NCBI GenBank assembly: GCA_964057225.1
Contig: OZ059895.1
Location: 10,974,001 to 11,038,000 of the forward strand
Length of the DNA: 64,000 nucleotides
Reading direction: 5' to 3'
DNA from: Auanema rhodensis
Taxonomy: Eukaryota > Nematoda > Chromadorea > Rhabditida > Rhabditidae
The position numbers were made by a program, and so were the translations under genes. This document shows positions 26,300-39,020 of the stretch, piece after piece. Within the stretch, counting starts at the first letter, position 1. Every line of letters begins with the position of its first letter. Below the pieces are notes generated by a model that saw nothing but the letters and a program-made list of their open reading frames with translations, ran no database searches and was not told where the DNA came from.

Positions 26300-28291
26300 G
26301 TTTGAATATAATTTGCTGCTTTGGGTTGAGCTATCTAAGTGAAACTACTTGAAAATTGAAAACATTTGTTACGGAAGAGATAAAATTGAAAATCAGCTGC
26401 ATGACGTACTTTCAACGTGGTATTGTTGTAAGCAAAAATATCTGATATTCAATGATTTACATACTTATCCTCGTTATAGTTTTTTTCCAATTTCATGTTA
26501 GTTATGTAATTTTCCACGTTCCATCTGGTTCCCTTGATGATATCAAATCTTATGTGCTCCAAATACAACAAATTAAAAAAGGTTTCACAGTTGTATAGTG
26601 TTAAAACAATGTTTGTTTCAATAGGAAATAGATAGAAACAGTGAAGTTAAAAAGAAGGTTCATTAACTACTGGTTTAAAACTGTAATATAGAAAAAAGAT
26701 TGAAGATAACTTGCTGCCTTGGTTTGAGCTATCTAAGTGAAACGACTTGAAAAGTGAAAACATTTGTTACGGAAGAGATAAAATTGAAAATCAGCTGCAT
26801 GTCGTACTTTCAACGTGGTATAGTTGAAAGCGAATGTATCTGATTTTCAATGATTTACATACTTATCCTCGTTATAGTATTTTTCCAATTTCATGTTAGT
26901 TATGTAACTTTCCACGTTTCATCTGGTTCCCTCGATGATATCAATTCTTATGTGCTCCAAATACAAGAAATTAAAAAAGGTTTCACAGTTGTATAGTGTT
27001 TAGACAATGTTTGTTTCAAAAGGAAAAAGATAGAAACAGTAAAGTTAAGATGAAGGTTCATTAACTACTGGTTTATAACTGTATTATAGCAATAAGTTTG
27101 GATATAATTTGCTGCTTTGGGTTGAGCTATCTAAGTGAAACTACTTGAAAATTGAAAACATTTGTTACGGAAGAGATAAAATTGAAAATCAGCTGCATGG
27201 CGTACTTTCAACGTGGTATAGTTGTGAGCAAAAATATCTGAGATTCAATGATTTACATACTTATCCTCGTTATAGTTTTTTTCCAATTTCATGTTAGTTA
27301 TGTAACTTTCCACGTTCCATCTGGTTCCCTCGATGATATCAAAGCTTATGTGCTCCAAATACAATAAATCAAAAAAGGGTTTCACAGTTGTATAGTGTTC
27401 AAACAATGTTTGTTTCGATAGGAAATAGATAAAAACAGTAAAGTTAAGATGAAGGTTCATTAACTACTGGTTTATGACTGTAATATAGAAATAAGATTAA
27501 AGATAATTTGCTGCCTCCGGTTGAGCTATCTAAGTAAATCTACTTGAAAAGTGAAAAAATTTGTTACGGAAGAGATAAAATTGAAAATCAGCTGCATGAC
27601 ATACTTTCAACGTGGTATAGTTGAAAGCGAAAATATCTGATTTTCAATGATTTACATACTTATCCTCGTTATAGTTTTTTTCCAATTTCATGTCAGTTAT
27701 GTAATTTTCCACGTTTCATCTGGTTCCCTCGATGATATCAATTCTTATGTGCTCCAAATACAAGAAATTAAAAAAGGTTTCACAGTTGTATAGTGTTTAG
27801 ACAATGTTTGTTTCGAAAGGAAAAAGATAGAAACAGTAAAGTTAAGATGAAGGTTCATTAACTACTGGTTTATAACTGTATTATAGCAATAAGTTTGGAT
27901 ATAATTTGCTGCTTTGGGTTGAGCTATCTAAGTGAAACTACTTGAAAATTGAAAACATTTGTTACGGAAGAGATAAAATTGAAAATCAGCTGCATGGCGT
28001 ACTTTCAACGTGGTGTAGTTGAAAGCGAAAATATCTGATATTCAATGATTTACATACTTATCCGCGTTATGGTATTTTTCCAATTTCATGTTAGTTATGT
28101 AACTTTCCACGTGTCATCTGGTTCCCTCGATGATATCAAAGCTTATGTGCTCCAAATACAATAAATCAAAAAAGGGTTTCACAGTAGTATAGTGTTTAAA
28201 CAATGTTTGTTTCGATAGGAAGTAGATAGAAACAGTAAAGTTAAGATGAAGGTTTATTAACTACTGATTTATGACTGTAATATAGAAATAA

Positions 28292-30283
28292 GATTGAAGA
28301 TAATTTGCTGCCTCCGGTTGAGCTATCTAAGTAAATCTACTTGAAAAGTGAAAAAATTTGTTACGGAAGAGATAAAATTGAAAATCAGCTGCATGTCGTA
28401 CTTTCAACGTGGTATAGTTGAAAGCGAAAATATCTGATTTTCAATGATTTACATACTTATCCTCGTTATAGTTTTTTTCCAATTTCATGTTAGTTATGTA
28501 ACTTTCCACGTTCCATCTGGTTCCCTCGATGATATCAAAGCTTATGTGCTCCAAATACAATAAATCAAAAAAGGGTTTCACAGTTGTATAGTGTTTAAAC
28601 AATGTTTGTTTCGATAGGAAATAGATAAAAACAGTAAAGTTAAGATGAAGGTTCATTAACTACTGGTTTATGACTGTAATATAGAAATAAGATTGAAGAT
28701 ACTTTGCTGCCTTGGGTTGAGCTATTTAAGGAAAACTACTTGAAAATTGAAAACATTTGTTACGGAAGAGATAAAATTGAAAATCAGCTGCATGGCGTAC
28801 TTTTAACGTGGTATAGTTGTAAGCGAAAATATCTGGTATTCAATGATTTACATACTTATCCTCGTTATAGTTTTTTTCCAATTTCATGTTAGTTATGTAA
28901 TTTTCCACGTTCCATCTGGTTCCCTTGATGATATCAAATCTTATGTGCTCCAAATACAATAAATTAAAAAAGGTTTCACAGTTGTATAGTGTTTTAACAA
29001 TGTTTGTTTTGATAGGAAATAGATAGAAACAGTAAAGTTGAGATGAAGGTTCATTAATTACTGGTTTATAACTGTAATGTAGAAATAAGATTGAAGATAA
29101 TTTGCTGCCTCCGGTTGAGCTATCTAAGTAAACCTACTTGAAAAGTGAAAAAATTTGTTACGGAAGAGATAAAATTGAAAATCAGCTGCATGTCGTACTT
29201 TCAACGTGGTATAGTTGAAAGCGAAAATATCTGATTTTCAATGATTTACATACTTATCCTCGTTATAGTTTTTTTCCAATTTCATGTTAGTTATGTAACT
29301 TTCCACGTTCCATCTGGTTCCCTCGATGATAGCGATTCTTATAAGCTCCAAATACAATAAATTAAAAAAGGTTTCACAGTTGTATAGTGTTTAAACAATG
29401 TTTGTTTCGATAGGGAATAGATACCAACAGTAAAGTTAAAATGAAGGTTCATTAACTACTGGTTTATAACTGTAATATAGGAATAAGATTGAAGATAATT
29501 TGCTGCCTCCGGTTGAGCTATCTAAGTAAATCTACTTGAAAAGTGAAAACATTTGTTACGGAAGAGATAAAATTGAAAATCAGCTGCATGTCGTACTTTC
29601 AACGTGGTATAGTTGAAAGCGAAAATATCTGATTTTCAATGATTTACATACTTATCCTCGTTATAGTTTTTTTCCAATTTCATGTTAGTTATGTAACTTT
29701 CCACGTTCCATCTGGTTCCCTCGATGATATCAAAGCTTATGTGCTCCAAATACAATAAATCAAAAAAGGGTTTCACAGTTGTATAGTGTTTAAACAATGT
29801 TTGTTTCGATAGGAAATAGATAAAAACAGTAAAGTTAAGATGAAGGTTCATTAACTACTGGTTTATGACTGTAATATAGAAATAAGATTGAAGATACTTT
29901 GCTGCCTTGGGTTGAGCTATTTAAGGAAAACTACTTGAAAATTGAAAACATTTGTTACGGAAGAGATAAAATTGAAAATCAGCTGCATGGCGTACTTTTA
30001 ACGTGGTATAGTTGTAAGCGAAAATATCTGGTATTCAATGATTTACATACTTATCCTCGTTATAGTTTTTTTCCAATTTCATGTTAGTTATGTAATTTTC
30101 CACGTTCCATCTGGTTCCCTTGATGATATCAAATCTTATGTGCTCCAAATACAATAAATTAAAAAAGGTTTCACAGTTGTATAGTGTTTTAACAATGTTT
30201 GTTTTGATAGGAAATAGATAGAAACAGTAAAGTTGAGATGAAGGTTCATTAATTACTGGTTTATAACTGTAATATAGAAAAAA
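28292..30283 (+). repeat. Partial trimer tandem, offset 1195 bp
   Basis: Monomers at 28292-28690 and 28691-29088 are matched at 29487-29885 and 29886-30283. The monomer between them (29089) is B1. The type A monomer at 29886 is then followed directly by a B2-like hybrid (30284) and C (30683), so B1 is missing from that unit. This is consistent with loss of one monomer by unequal exchange. Confidence 0.82.
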
Positions 30284-32273
30284 GATTGAAGATAACTTGC
30301 TGCCTTGGGTTGAGCTATCTAAGTAAATCTACTTGAAAAGTGAAAACATTTGTTACGGAAGAGATAAAATTGAAAATCAGCTGCATGGCGTACTTTCAAC
30401 GTGGTATAGTTGAAAGCGAAAATATCTGATATTCAATGATTTACATACTTATCCTCGTTATAGTTTTTTTCCAATTTCATGTTAGTTATGTAACTTTCCA
30501 CGTGCCATCTGGTTCCCTCGATGATATCAAAGCTTATGTGCTCCAAATACAATAAATCAAAAAAGGGTTTCACAGTAGTATAGTGTTTAAACAATGTTTG
30601 TTTCGATAGGAAATAGATAGAAACAGTAAAGTTAAGATGAAGGTTCATTGACTACTGGTTTATAACTGTAATATAGAAAAAAGATTGAAGATAACTTGCT
30701 GCCTTGGTTTGAGCTATCTAAGTGAAACGACTTGAAAAGTGAAAACATTTGTTACGGAAGAGATAAAATTGAAAATCAGCTGCATGGCGTACTTTCAACG
30801 TGGTATAGTTGTGAGCAAAAATATCTGATATTCAATGATTTACATACTTATCCTCGTTATAGTTTTTTTCCAATTTCATGTTAGTTATGTAATTTTCCAC
30901 GTTCCATCTGGTTCCCTTGATGATATCAAATCTTATGTGCTCCAAATACAACAAATTAAAAAAGGTTTCACAGTTGTATAGTGTTTTAACAATGTTTGTT
31001 TTGATAGGAAATAGATAGAAACAGTAAAGTTGAGATGAAGGTTCATTAATTACTGGTTTATAACTGTAATGTAGAAATAAGATTGAAGATAATTTGCTGC
31101 CTCCGGTTGAGCTATCTAAGTGAAACTACTTGAAAAGTGAAAAAATTTGTTACGGAAGAGATAAAATTGAAAATCAGCTGCATGTCGTACTTTCAACGTG
31201 GTATAGTTGTAAGCGAAAATATCTGATATTCAATGATTTACATACTTATCCTCGTTATAGTTTTTTTCCAATTTCATGTTAGTTATGTAATTTTCGACGT
31301 TCCATCTGGATCCCTCGATGATAGCGATTCTTATAAGCTCCAAATACAATAAATTAAAAAAGGTTTCACTGTTGTATAGTGTTTAAACAATGTTTGTTTC
31401 GATAGGAAATAGATAGAAACAGTGAAGTTAAAATGAAGGTTCATTAACTACTGGTTTATAACTGTAATATAGGAATAAGATTGAAGATAATTTTCTGCCT
31501 TGGGTTGAGCTACCTAAGTAAAACTACTTGAAAATCGGAAACATTTGTTACAGAAGAGATAAAATTGAGAATCAGCTGCATGGCGTACTTTCAACGTGGT
31601 GTAGTTGGAAGCGAAAATATCTGATATTCAATGATTTACATACTTATCCTCGTTATAGTTTTTTTCCAATTTCATGTTAGTTATGTAATTTTCGACGTTC
31701 CATCTGGATCCCTCATGATAGCGATTCTTATAAGCTCCAAATACAATAAATTAAAAAAGGTTTCACAGTTGTATAGTGTTTAAACAATGTTTGTTTCGAT
31801 AGGGAATAGATACCAACAGTAAAGTTAAAATGAAGGTTCATTAACTACTGGTTTATGACTGTAATATAGAAATAAGATTGAAGATAATTTGCTGCCCCCG
31901 GTTGAGCTATCTAAGTAAATCTACTTGAAAAGTGAAAACATTTGTTACGGAAGAGATAAAATTGAAAATCAGCTGCATGGCGTACTTTTAACGTGGTATA
32001 GTTGTAAGCGAAAATATCTGGTATTCAATGATTTACATACTTATCCTCGTTATAGTTTTTTTCCAATTTCATGTTAGTTATGTAATTTTCCACGTTCCAT
32101 CTGGTTCCCTTGATGATATCAAATCTTATGTGCTCCAAATACAATAAATTAAAAAAGGTTTCACAGTTGTATAGTTTTTAAACAATGTTTGTTTCGATAG
32201 GAAATAGATAAAAACAGTAAAGTTAAGATGAAGGTTCATTAACTACTGGTTTATGACTGTAATATAGAAATAA

Positions 32274-33866
32274 GATTGAAGATAATTTGCGCCCTCCGGT
32301 TGAGCTATCTAAGGAAAACTACTTGAAAATTGAAAACATTTGTTACGGAAGAGATAAAATTGAAAATCAGCTGCATGGCGTACTTTTAACGTGGTATAGT
32401 TGTAAGCGAAAATATCTGGTATTCAATGATTTACATACTTATCCTCGTTATAGTTTTTTTCCAATTTCATGTTAGTTATGTAATTTTCCACGTTCCATCT
32501 GGTTCCCTTGATGATATCAAATCTTATGTGCTCCAAATACAATAAATTAAAAAAGGTTTCACAGTTGTATAGTGTTTTAACAATGTTTGTTTTGATAGGA
32601 AATAGATAGAAACAGTAAAGTTGAGATGAAGGTTCATTAATTACTGGTTTATAACTGTAATGTAGAAATAAGATTGAAGATAATTTGCTGCCTCCGGTTG
32701 AGCTATCTAAGTAAACCTACTTGAAAAGTGAAAAAATTTGTTACGGAAGAGATAAAATTGAAAATCAGCTGCATGTCGTACTTTCAACGTGGTATAGTTG
32801 AAAGCGAAAATATCTGATTTTCAATGATTTACATACTTATCCTCGTTATAGTTTTTTTCCAATTTCATGTTAGTTATGTAACTTTCCACGTTCCATCTGG
32901 TTCCCTCGATGATAGCGATTCTTATAAGCTCCAAATACAATAAATTAAAAAAGGTTTCACAGTTGTATAGTGTTTAAACAATGTTTGTTTCGATAGGGAA
33001 TAGATACCAACAGTAAAGTTAAAATGAAGGTTCATTAACTACTGGTTTATAACTGTAATATAGGAATAAGATTGAAGATAATTTGCTGCCTCCGGTTGAG
33101 CTATCTAAGTAAATCTACTTGAAAAGTGAAAACATTTGTTACGGAAGAGATAAAATTGAAAATCAGCTGCATGGCGTACTTTCAACGTGGTATAGTTGAA
33201 AGCGAAAATATCTGATATTCAATGATTTACATACTTATCCTCGTTATAGTTTTTTTCCAATTTCATGTTAGTTATGTAACTTTCCACGTGCCATCTGGTT
33301 CCCTCGATGATATCAAAGCTTATGTGCTCCAAATACAATAAATCAAAAAAGGGTTTCACAGTAGTATAGTGTTTAAACAATGTTTGTTTCGATAGGAAAT
33401 AGATAGAAACAGTAAAGTTAAGATGAAGGTTCATTGACTACTGGTTTATAACTGTAATATAGAAAAAAGATTGAAGATAACTTGCTGCCTTGGTTTGATC
33501 TATCTAAGTGAAACGACTTGAAAAGTGAAAACATTTGTTACGGAAGAGATAAAATTGAAAATCAGCTGCATGGCGTACTTTCAACGTGGTATAGTTGTGA
33601 GCAAAAATATCTGATATTCAATGATTTACATACTTATCCTCGTTATAGTTTTTTTCCAATTTCATGTTAGTTATGTAACTTTCCACGTTCCATCTGGTTC
33701 CCTCGATGATAGCGATTCTTATAAGCTCCAAATACAATAAATTAAAAAAGGTTTCACAGTTGTATAGTGTTTAAACAATGTTTGTTTCGATAGGAAATAG
33801 ATAGAAACAGTAAAGTTAAAATGAAGGTTCATTAACTACTGGTTTATAACTGTAATATAGGAATAA
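32274..33866 (+). repeat. A-B1-B2-C higher-order unit, last copy, with hybrid A
   Basis: The order matches the earlier units, but the first monomer begins with 'tgcgccctccgg' before changing into type A sequence ('ctaaggaaaactac'). The switch point is within about the first 55 bases. The C monomer at 33469 is the last type C in the window; none was seen to its right. Confidence 0.84.
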
Positions 33867-35459
33867 GATTGAAGATAATTTTCTGCCTTGGGTTGAGCTA
33901 CCTAAGTAAAACTACTTGAAAATCGGAAACTTTTGTTACAGAAGAGATAAAATTGAGAATCAGCTGCATGGCGTACTTTCAACGTGGTGTAGTTGGAAGC
34001 GAAAATATCTGATATTCAATGATTTACATACTTATCCTCGTTATAGTTTTTTTCCAATTTCATGTTAGTTATGTAATTTTCGACGTTCCATCTGGATCCC
34101 TCGATGATAGCGATTCTTATAAGCTCCAAATACAATAAATTAAAAAAGGTTTCACAGTTGTATAGTGTTTAAACAATGTTTGTTTCGATAGGGAATAGAT
34201 ACCAACAGTAAAGTTAAAATGAAGGTTCATTAACTACTGGTTTATGACTGTAATATAGAAATAAGATTGAAGATAATTTGCTGCCCCCGGTTGAGCTATC
34301 TAAGTAAATCTACTTGAAAAGTGAAAACATTTGTTACGGAAGAGATAAAATTGAAAATCAGCTGCATGACGTACTGTCAACGTGGTATAGTTGTAAGCGA
34401 AAATATCTGATATTCAATGATTTACATACTTATCCTCGTTATAGTTTTTTTCCAATTTCATGTTAGGTATGTAATTTTCCACGTTCCATCTGGTTCCCTT
34501 GATGATATCAAATCTTATGTACTCCAAATACAATAAATTGAAAAAGGTTTCACAGTTGTATAGTGTTTAAACAATGTTTGTTTCGATAGGAAATAGATAG
34601 AAACAGTAAAGTTAAAATGAAGGTTCATTAACTACTGGTTTATAACTGTAATATAGGAATAAGATTGAAGATAATTTTCTGCCTTGGGTTGAGCTACCTA
34701 AGTAAAACTACTTGAAAATCGGAAACATTTGTTACAGAAGAGATAAAATTGAGAATCAGCTGCATGGCGTACTTTCAACGTGGTGTAGTTGGAAGCGAAA
34801 ATATCTGATATTCAATGATTTACATACTTATCCTCGTTATAGTTTTTTTCCAATTTCATGTTAGTTATGTAATTTTCCACGTTCCATCTGGTTCCCTTGA
34901 TGATATCAAATCTTATGTGCTCCAAATACAATAAATTAAAAAAGGTTTCACAGTTGTATAGTGTTTTAACAATGTTTGTTTCGATAGGAAATAGATAGAA
35001 ACAGTAAAGTTGAGATGAAGGTTCATTAATTACTGGTTTATAACTGTAATGTAGAAATAAGATTAAAGATAATTTGCTGCCTTGGGTTGAGCTATCTAAG
35101 TAAAACTACTTGAAAAGTGAAAACATTTGTTACGGAAGAGATAAAATTGAAAATCAGCTGCATGGCGTACTTTCAACGTGGTGTAGTTGAAAGCGAAAAT
35201 ATCTGATATTCAATGATTTACATACTTATCCGCGTTATGGTATTTTTCCAATTTCATGTTAGTTATGTAACTTTCCACGTGCCATCTGGTTCCCTCGATG
35301 ATATCAAAGCTTATGTGCTCCAAATACAATAAATCAAAAAAGGGTTTCACAGTAGTATAGTGTTTAAACAATGTTTGTTTCGATAGGAAATAGATAGAAA
35401 CAGTAAAGTTAAGATGAAGGTTTATTAACTACTGATTTATGACTGTAATATAGAAATAA

Positions 35460-35858
35460 GATTGAAGATAATTTGCTGCCTCCGGTTGAGCTATCTAAGT
35501 AAATCTACTTGAAAAGTGAAAAAATTTGTTACGGAAGAGATAAAATTGAAAATCAGCTGCATGTCGTACTTTCAACGTGGAATAGTTGAAAGCGAAAATA
35601 TCTGATTTTCAATGATTTACATACTTATCCTCGTTATAGTTTTTTTCCAATTTCATGTTAGTTATGTAACTTTCCACGTTCCATCTGGTTCCCTCGATGA
35701 TATCAAAGCTTATGTGCTCCAAATACAATAAATCAAAAAAGGGTTTCACAGTTGTATAGTGTTTAAACAATGTTTGTTTCGATAGGAAATAGATAAAAAC
35801 AGTAAAGTTAAGATGAAGGTTCATTAACTACTGGTTTATGACTGTAATATAGAAATAA
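35460..35858 (+). repeat. Representative satellite monomer (399 bp) with landmarks
   Basis: A typical monomer used here to give landmarks. A PvuII-type palindrome CAGCTG lies at 35554-35559. A run of seven T lies at 35640-35646. The palindrome GATATC is at 35699-35704, AAGCTT at 35706-35711 and GTTTAAAC at 35761-35768. CAGCTG is present in nearly every monomer; losses include 47413-47810 and 62558-62954. AAGCTT marks the 'gatatcaaagctt' class. Another class instead carries 'gatagcaattc' or 'gatagcgattc' (which destroys GATATC) together with 'ctggatccctcg' (which creates GGATCC). I see no internal sub-repeat that would make the monomer a dimer of a shorter ancestor. Confidence 0.9.
35609..35824 (-). 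other. Recurrent minus-strand satellite ORF (71 codons), not a gene
   Basis: The same frame, starting MNLHLNFTVF and ending DKYVNH, is open in nearly 40 of the 160 monomers (for example 548-763, 12109-12324, 28441-28656, 48359-48574, 63503-63718). It is open in monomers with 'aaatcaaaaaaggg' and closed or shifted in those with 'aaattaaaaaagg', a one-base length difference. I see no promoter, splice or poly(A) context, no domain, and no pattern suggesting protein-level constraint. It is best read as a chance frame multiplied by the repeat. Confidence 0.85.
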
Positions 35859-36455
35859 GATTGAAGATAATTTGCTGCCCCCGGTTGAGCTATCTAAGTA
35901 AATCTACTTGAAAAGTGAAAACATTTGTTACGGAAGAGATAAAATTGAAAATCAGCTGCATGGCGTACTTTTAACGTGGTATAGTTGTGAGCGAAAATAT
36001 CTGGTATTCAATGATTTACATACTTATCCTCGTTATAGTTTTTTTCCAATTTCATGTTAGTTATGTAATTTTCCACGTTCCATCTGGATCCCTCGATGAT
36101 ATCAAATTTTATGTGCTCCAAATGCAAAAAATTAAAAAAGGTTTTACAGTTGTTCAGTGTTTAAACAATGTTTGTTTTGATAAGAAATAGATAGAAACAG
36201 TAAAGTTGAGAGAAAAGTTCATTTACTGCTGGTTTATAATTGTGAAAAAAAAAAAAGATTGAAGATACTTTGCTGCCTTGGGTTGAGCTATTTAAGGAAA
36301 ACTACTTGAAAATTGAAAACATTTGTTACGGAAGAGATAAAATTGAAAATCAGCTGCATGGCGTACTTTTAACGTGGTATAGTTGTAAGCGAAAATATCT
36401 GGTATTCAATGATTTACATACTTATCCTCGTTATAGTTTTTTTTCCAATTTCCTG

Positions 36456-39020
36456 TTAGTTATGTAATTTTCGACGTTCCATCTGGATCCCTCGATGATA
36501 GCGATTCTTATAAGCTCCAAATACAATAAATTAAAAAAGGTTTCACAGTTGTATAGTGTTTAAACAATGTTTGTTTCGATAGGGAATAGATACCAACAGT
36601 AAAGTTAAAATGAAGGTTCATTAACTACTGGTTTATGACTGTAATATAGAAATAAGATTGAAGATAATTTGCTGCCCCCGGTTGAGCTATCTAAGTAAAT
36701 CTACTTGAAAAGTGAAAACATTTGTTACGGAAGAGATAAAATTGAAAATCAGCTGCATGACGTACTGTCAACGTGGTATAGTTGTAAGCGAAAATATCTG
36801 ATATTCATTGATTTACATACTTATCCTCGTTATAGTTTTTTTCCAATTTCATGTTAGTTATGTAATTTTCTACGTTCCATCTGGTTCCCTTGATGATATC
36901 AAATCTTATGTACTCCAAATACAATAAATTGAAAAAGGTTTCACAGTTGTATAGTGTTTAAACAATGTTTGTTTCGATAGGAAATAGATAGAAACAGTAA
37001 AGTTAAAATGAAGGTTCATTAACTACTGGTTTATAACTGTAATATAGGAATAAGATTGAAGATAATTTTCTGCCTTGGGTTGAGCTACCTAAGTAAAACT
37101 ACTTGAAAATCGGAAACATTTGTTACAGAAGAGATAAAATTGAGAATCAGCTGCATGGCGTACTTTCAACGTGGTGTAGTTGGAAGCGAAAATATCTGAT
37201 ATTCAATGATTTACATACTTATCCTCGTTATAGTTTTTTTCCAATTTCATGTTAGTTATGTAATTTTCCACGTTCCATCTGGTTCCCTTGATGATATCAA
37301 ATCTTATGTGCTCCAAATATAATAAATTAAAAAAGGTTTCACAGTTGTATAGTGTTTTAACAATGTTTGTTTCGATAGGAAATAGATAGAAACAGTAAAG
37401 TTGAAATGAAGGTTCATTAATTACTGGTTTATAACTGTAATGTAGAAATAAGATTAAAGATAATTTGCTGCCTTGGGTTGAGCTATCTAAGTAAAACTAC
37501 TTGAAAAGTGAAAACATTTGTTACGGAAGAGATAAAATTGAAAATCAGCTGCATGGCGTACTTTCAACGTGGTGTAGTTGAAAGCGAAAATATCTGATAT
37601 TCAATGATTTACATACTTATCCGCGTTATGGTATTTTTCCAATTTCATGTTAGTTATGTAACTTTCCACGTGCCATCTGGTTCCCTCGATGATATCAAAG
37701 CTTATGTGCTCCAAATACAATAAATCAAAAAAGGGTTTCACAGTAGTATAGTGTTTAAACAATGTTTGTTTCGATAGGAAATAGATAGAAACAGTAAAGT
37801 TAAGATGAAGGTTTATTAACTACTGATTTATGACTGTAATATAGAAATAAGATTGAAGATAATTTGCTGCCTCCGGTTGAGCTATCTAAGTAAATCTACT
37901 TGAAAAGTGAAAAAATTTGTTACGGAAGAGATAAAATTGAAAATCAGCTGCATGTCGTACTTTCAACGTGGTATAGTTGAAAGCGAAAATATCTGATTTT
38001 CAATGATTTACATACTTATCCTCGTTATAGTTTTTTTCCAATTTCATGTTAGTTATGTAACTTTCCACGTTCCATCTGGTTCCCTCGATGATATCAAAGC
38101 TTATGTGCTCCAAATACAATAAATCAAAAAAGGGTTTCACAGTTGTATAGTGTTTAAACAATGTTTGTTTCGATAGGAAATAGATAAAAACAGTAAAGTT
38201 AAGATGAAGGTTCATTAACTACTGGTTTATGACTGTAATATAGAAATAAGATTGAAGATAATTTGCTGCCCCCGGTTGAGCTATCTAAGTAAATCTACTT
38301 GAAAAGTGAAAACATTTGTTACGGAAGAGATAAAATTGAAAATCAGCTGCATGGCGTACTTTTAACGTGGTATAGTTGTGAGCGAAAATATCTGGTATTC
38401 AATGATTTACATACTTATCCTCGTTATAGTTTTTTTCCAATTTCATGTTAGTTATGTAATTTTCCACGTTCCATCTGGATCCCTCGATGATATCAAATTT
38501 TATGTGCTCCAAATGCAAAAAATTAAAAAAGGTTTTACAGTTGTTCAGTGTTTAAACAATGTTTGTTTTGATAAGAAATAGATAGAAACAGTAAAGTTGA
38601 GAGAAAAGTTCATTTACTGCTGGTTTATAATTGTGAAAAAAAAAAAGATTGAAGATACTTTGCTGCCTTGGGTTGAGCTATTTAAGGAAAACTACTTGAA
38701 AATTGAAAACATTTGTTACGGAAGAGATAAAATTGAAAATCAGCTGCATGGCGTACTTTTAACGTGGTATAGTTGTAAGCGAAAATATCTGGTATTCAAT
38801 GATTTACATACTTATCCTCGTTATAGTTTTTTTTCCAATTTCCTGTTAGTTATGTAATTTTCGACGTTCCATCTGGATCCCTCGATGATAGCGATTCTTA
38901 TAAGCTCCAAATACAATAAATTAAAAAAGGTTTCACAGTTGTATAGTGTTTAAACAATGTTTGTTTCGATAGGGAATAGATACCAACAGTAAAGTTAAAA
39001 TGAAGGTTCATTAACTACTG
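36456..39020 (+). repeat. Six-monomer tandem higher-order repeat, unit 2
   Basis: Second copy of the 2391-bp unit. Similarity runs on to about 39020, where unit 1 has 'ggtttatgactgtaatatag' and unit 2 has 'ggtttataactgtaatacag'. The A run before the type A monomer is 11 bases here (38636-38646) against 12 in unit 1 (36245-36256), which explains most of the length difference. Confidence 0.92.
38597..38857 (+). other. Recurrent plus-strand satellite ORF (62-86 codons), not a gene
   Basis: Type A monomers carry a plus frame with the shared core NYLKIENICYGRDKIENQL. In this copy it is lengthened upstream to 86 codons because the A run reads as lysines across the monomer junction. Similar long versions are at 48956-49216, 56928-57188 and 58123-58383. 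The stretch overlaps the minus-strand frame of other monomers. Codons change freely between copies, and length depends on A-run size. No gene is proposed. Confidence 0.83.

Larger units (their letters stand above)
1995..33866 (+). repeat. Type C monomers ('gataacttgctgcc'), left half only
   Basis: Starts at 1995, 3192, 5583, 9570, 11164, 15945, 17139, 19529, 21919, 23512, 25902, 26698, 30683 and 33469, with a hybrid at 30284. They share 'ccttggtttgagc' and 'gtgaaacgacttg'. None was found after 33866. This gives the array a sharp compositional boundary close to the start of the 2391-bp higher-order repeat. Confidence 0.86.
34065..36455 (+). repeat. Six-monomer tandem higher-order repeat, unit 1 (2391 bp)
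   Basis: Followed directly by a second copy. Matching monomer starts are 34265/36656, 34663/37054, 35061/37452, 35460/37851, 35859/38250 and 36257/38647. The left end is within the monomer starting at 33867, where 'ttttcgacgttcc' begins to match. Only a handful of single-base differences were seen, for example 'gttaggtatg' at 34464 versus 'gttagttatg', and 'gtggaatag' at 35578 versus 'gtggtatag'. This is the clearest long higher-order repeat in the window. Confidence 0.93.

Noticed and set aside
35483-35493. Minus-strand TAGCTCAACCG resembling a polymerase III A box (tRNA or SINE origin)
   Set aside because: No acceptable B box lies at a usual distance on that strand. The best candidate is only about 18 bases away with two mismatches, and no tRNA fold is apparent. 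The match is probably chance.
35510-35560. Phased A tracts giving intrinsic DNA curvature
   Set aside because: Short A tracts are present, but their spacing (about 7, 23 and 7 bases) does not follow a 10-bp helical phase clearly. A bend calculation would be needed.
35775-35795. CENP-B box-like site at the TTCG in 'tttcgatagg'
   Set aside because: The vertebrate CENP-B box needs TTCG, an A at the fixed position and CGGG. The A and the CGGG are both absent here, and I saw no other match in the monomer.
35460-35858. Monomer as an old dimer of a ~199-bp unit
   Set aside because: I found no convincing similarity between the left and right halves, only short chance matches such as 'gtatagt'.
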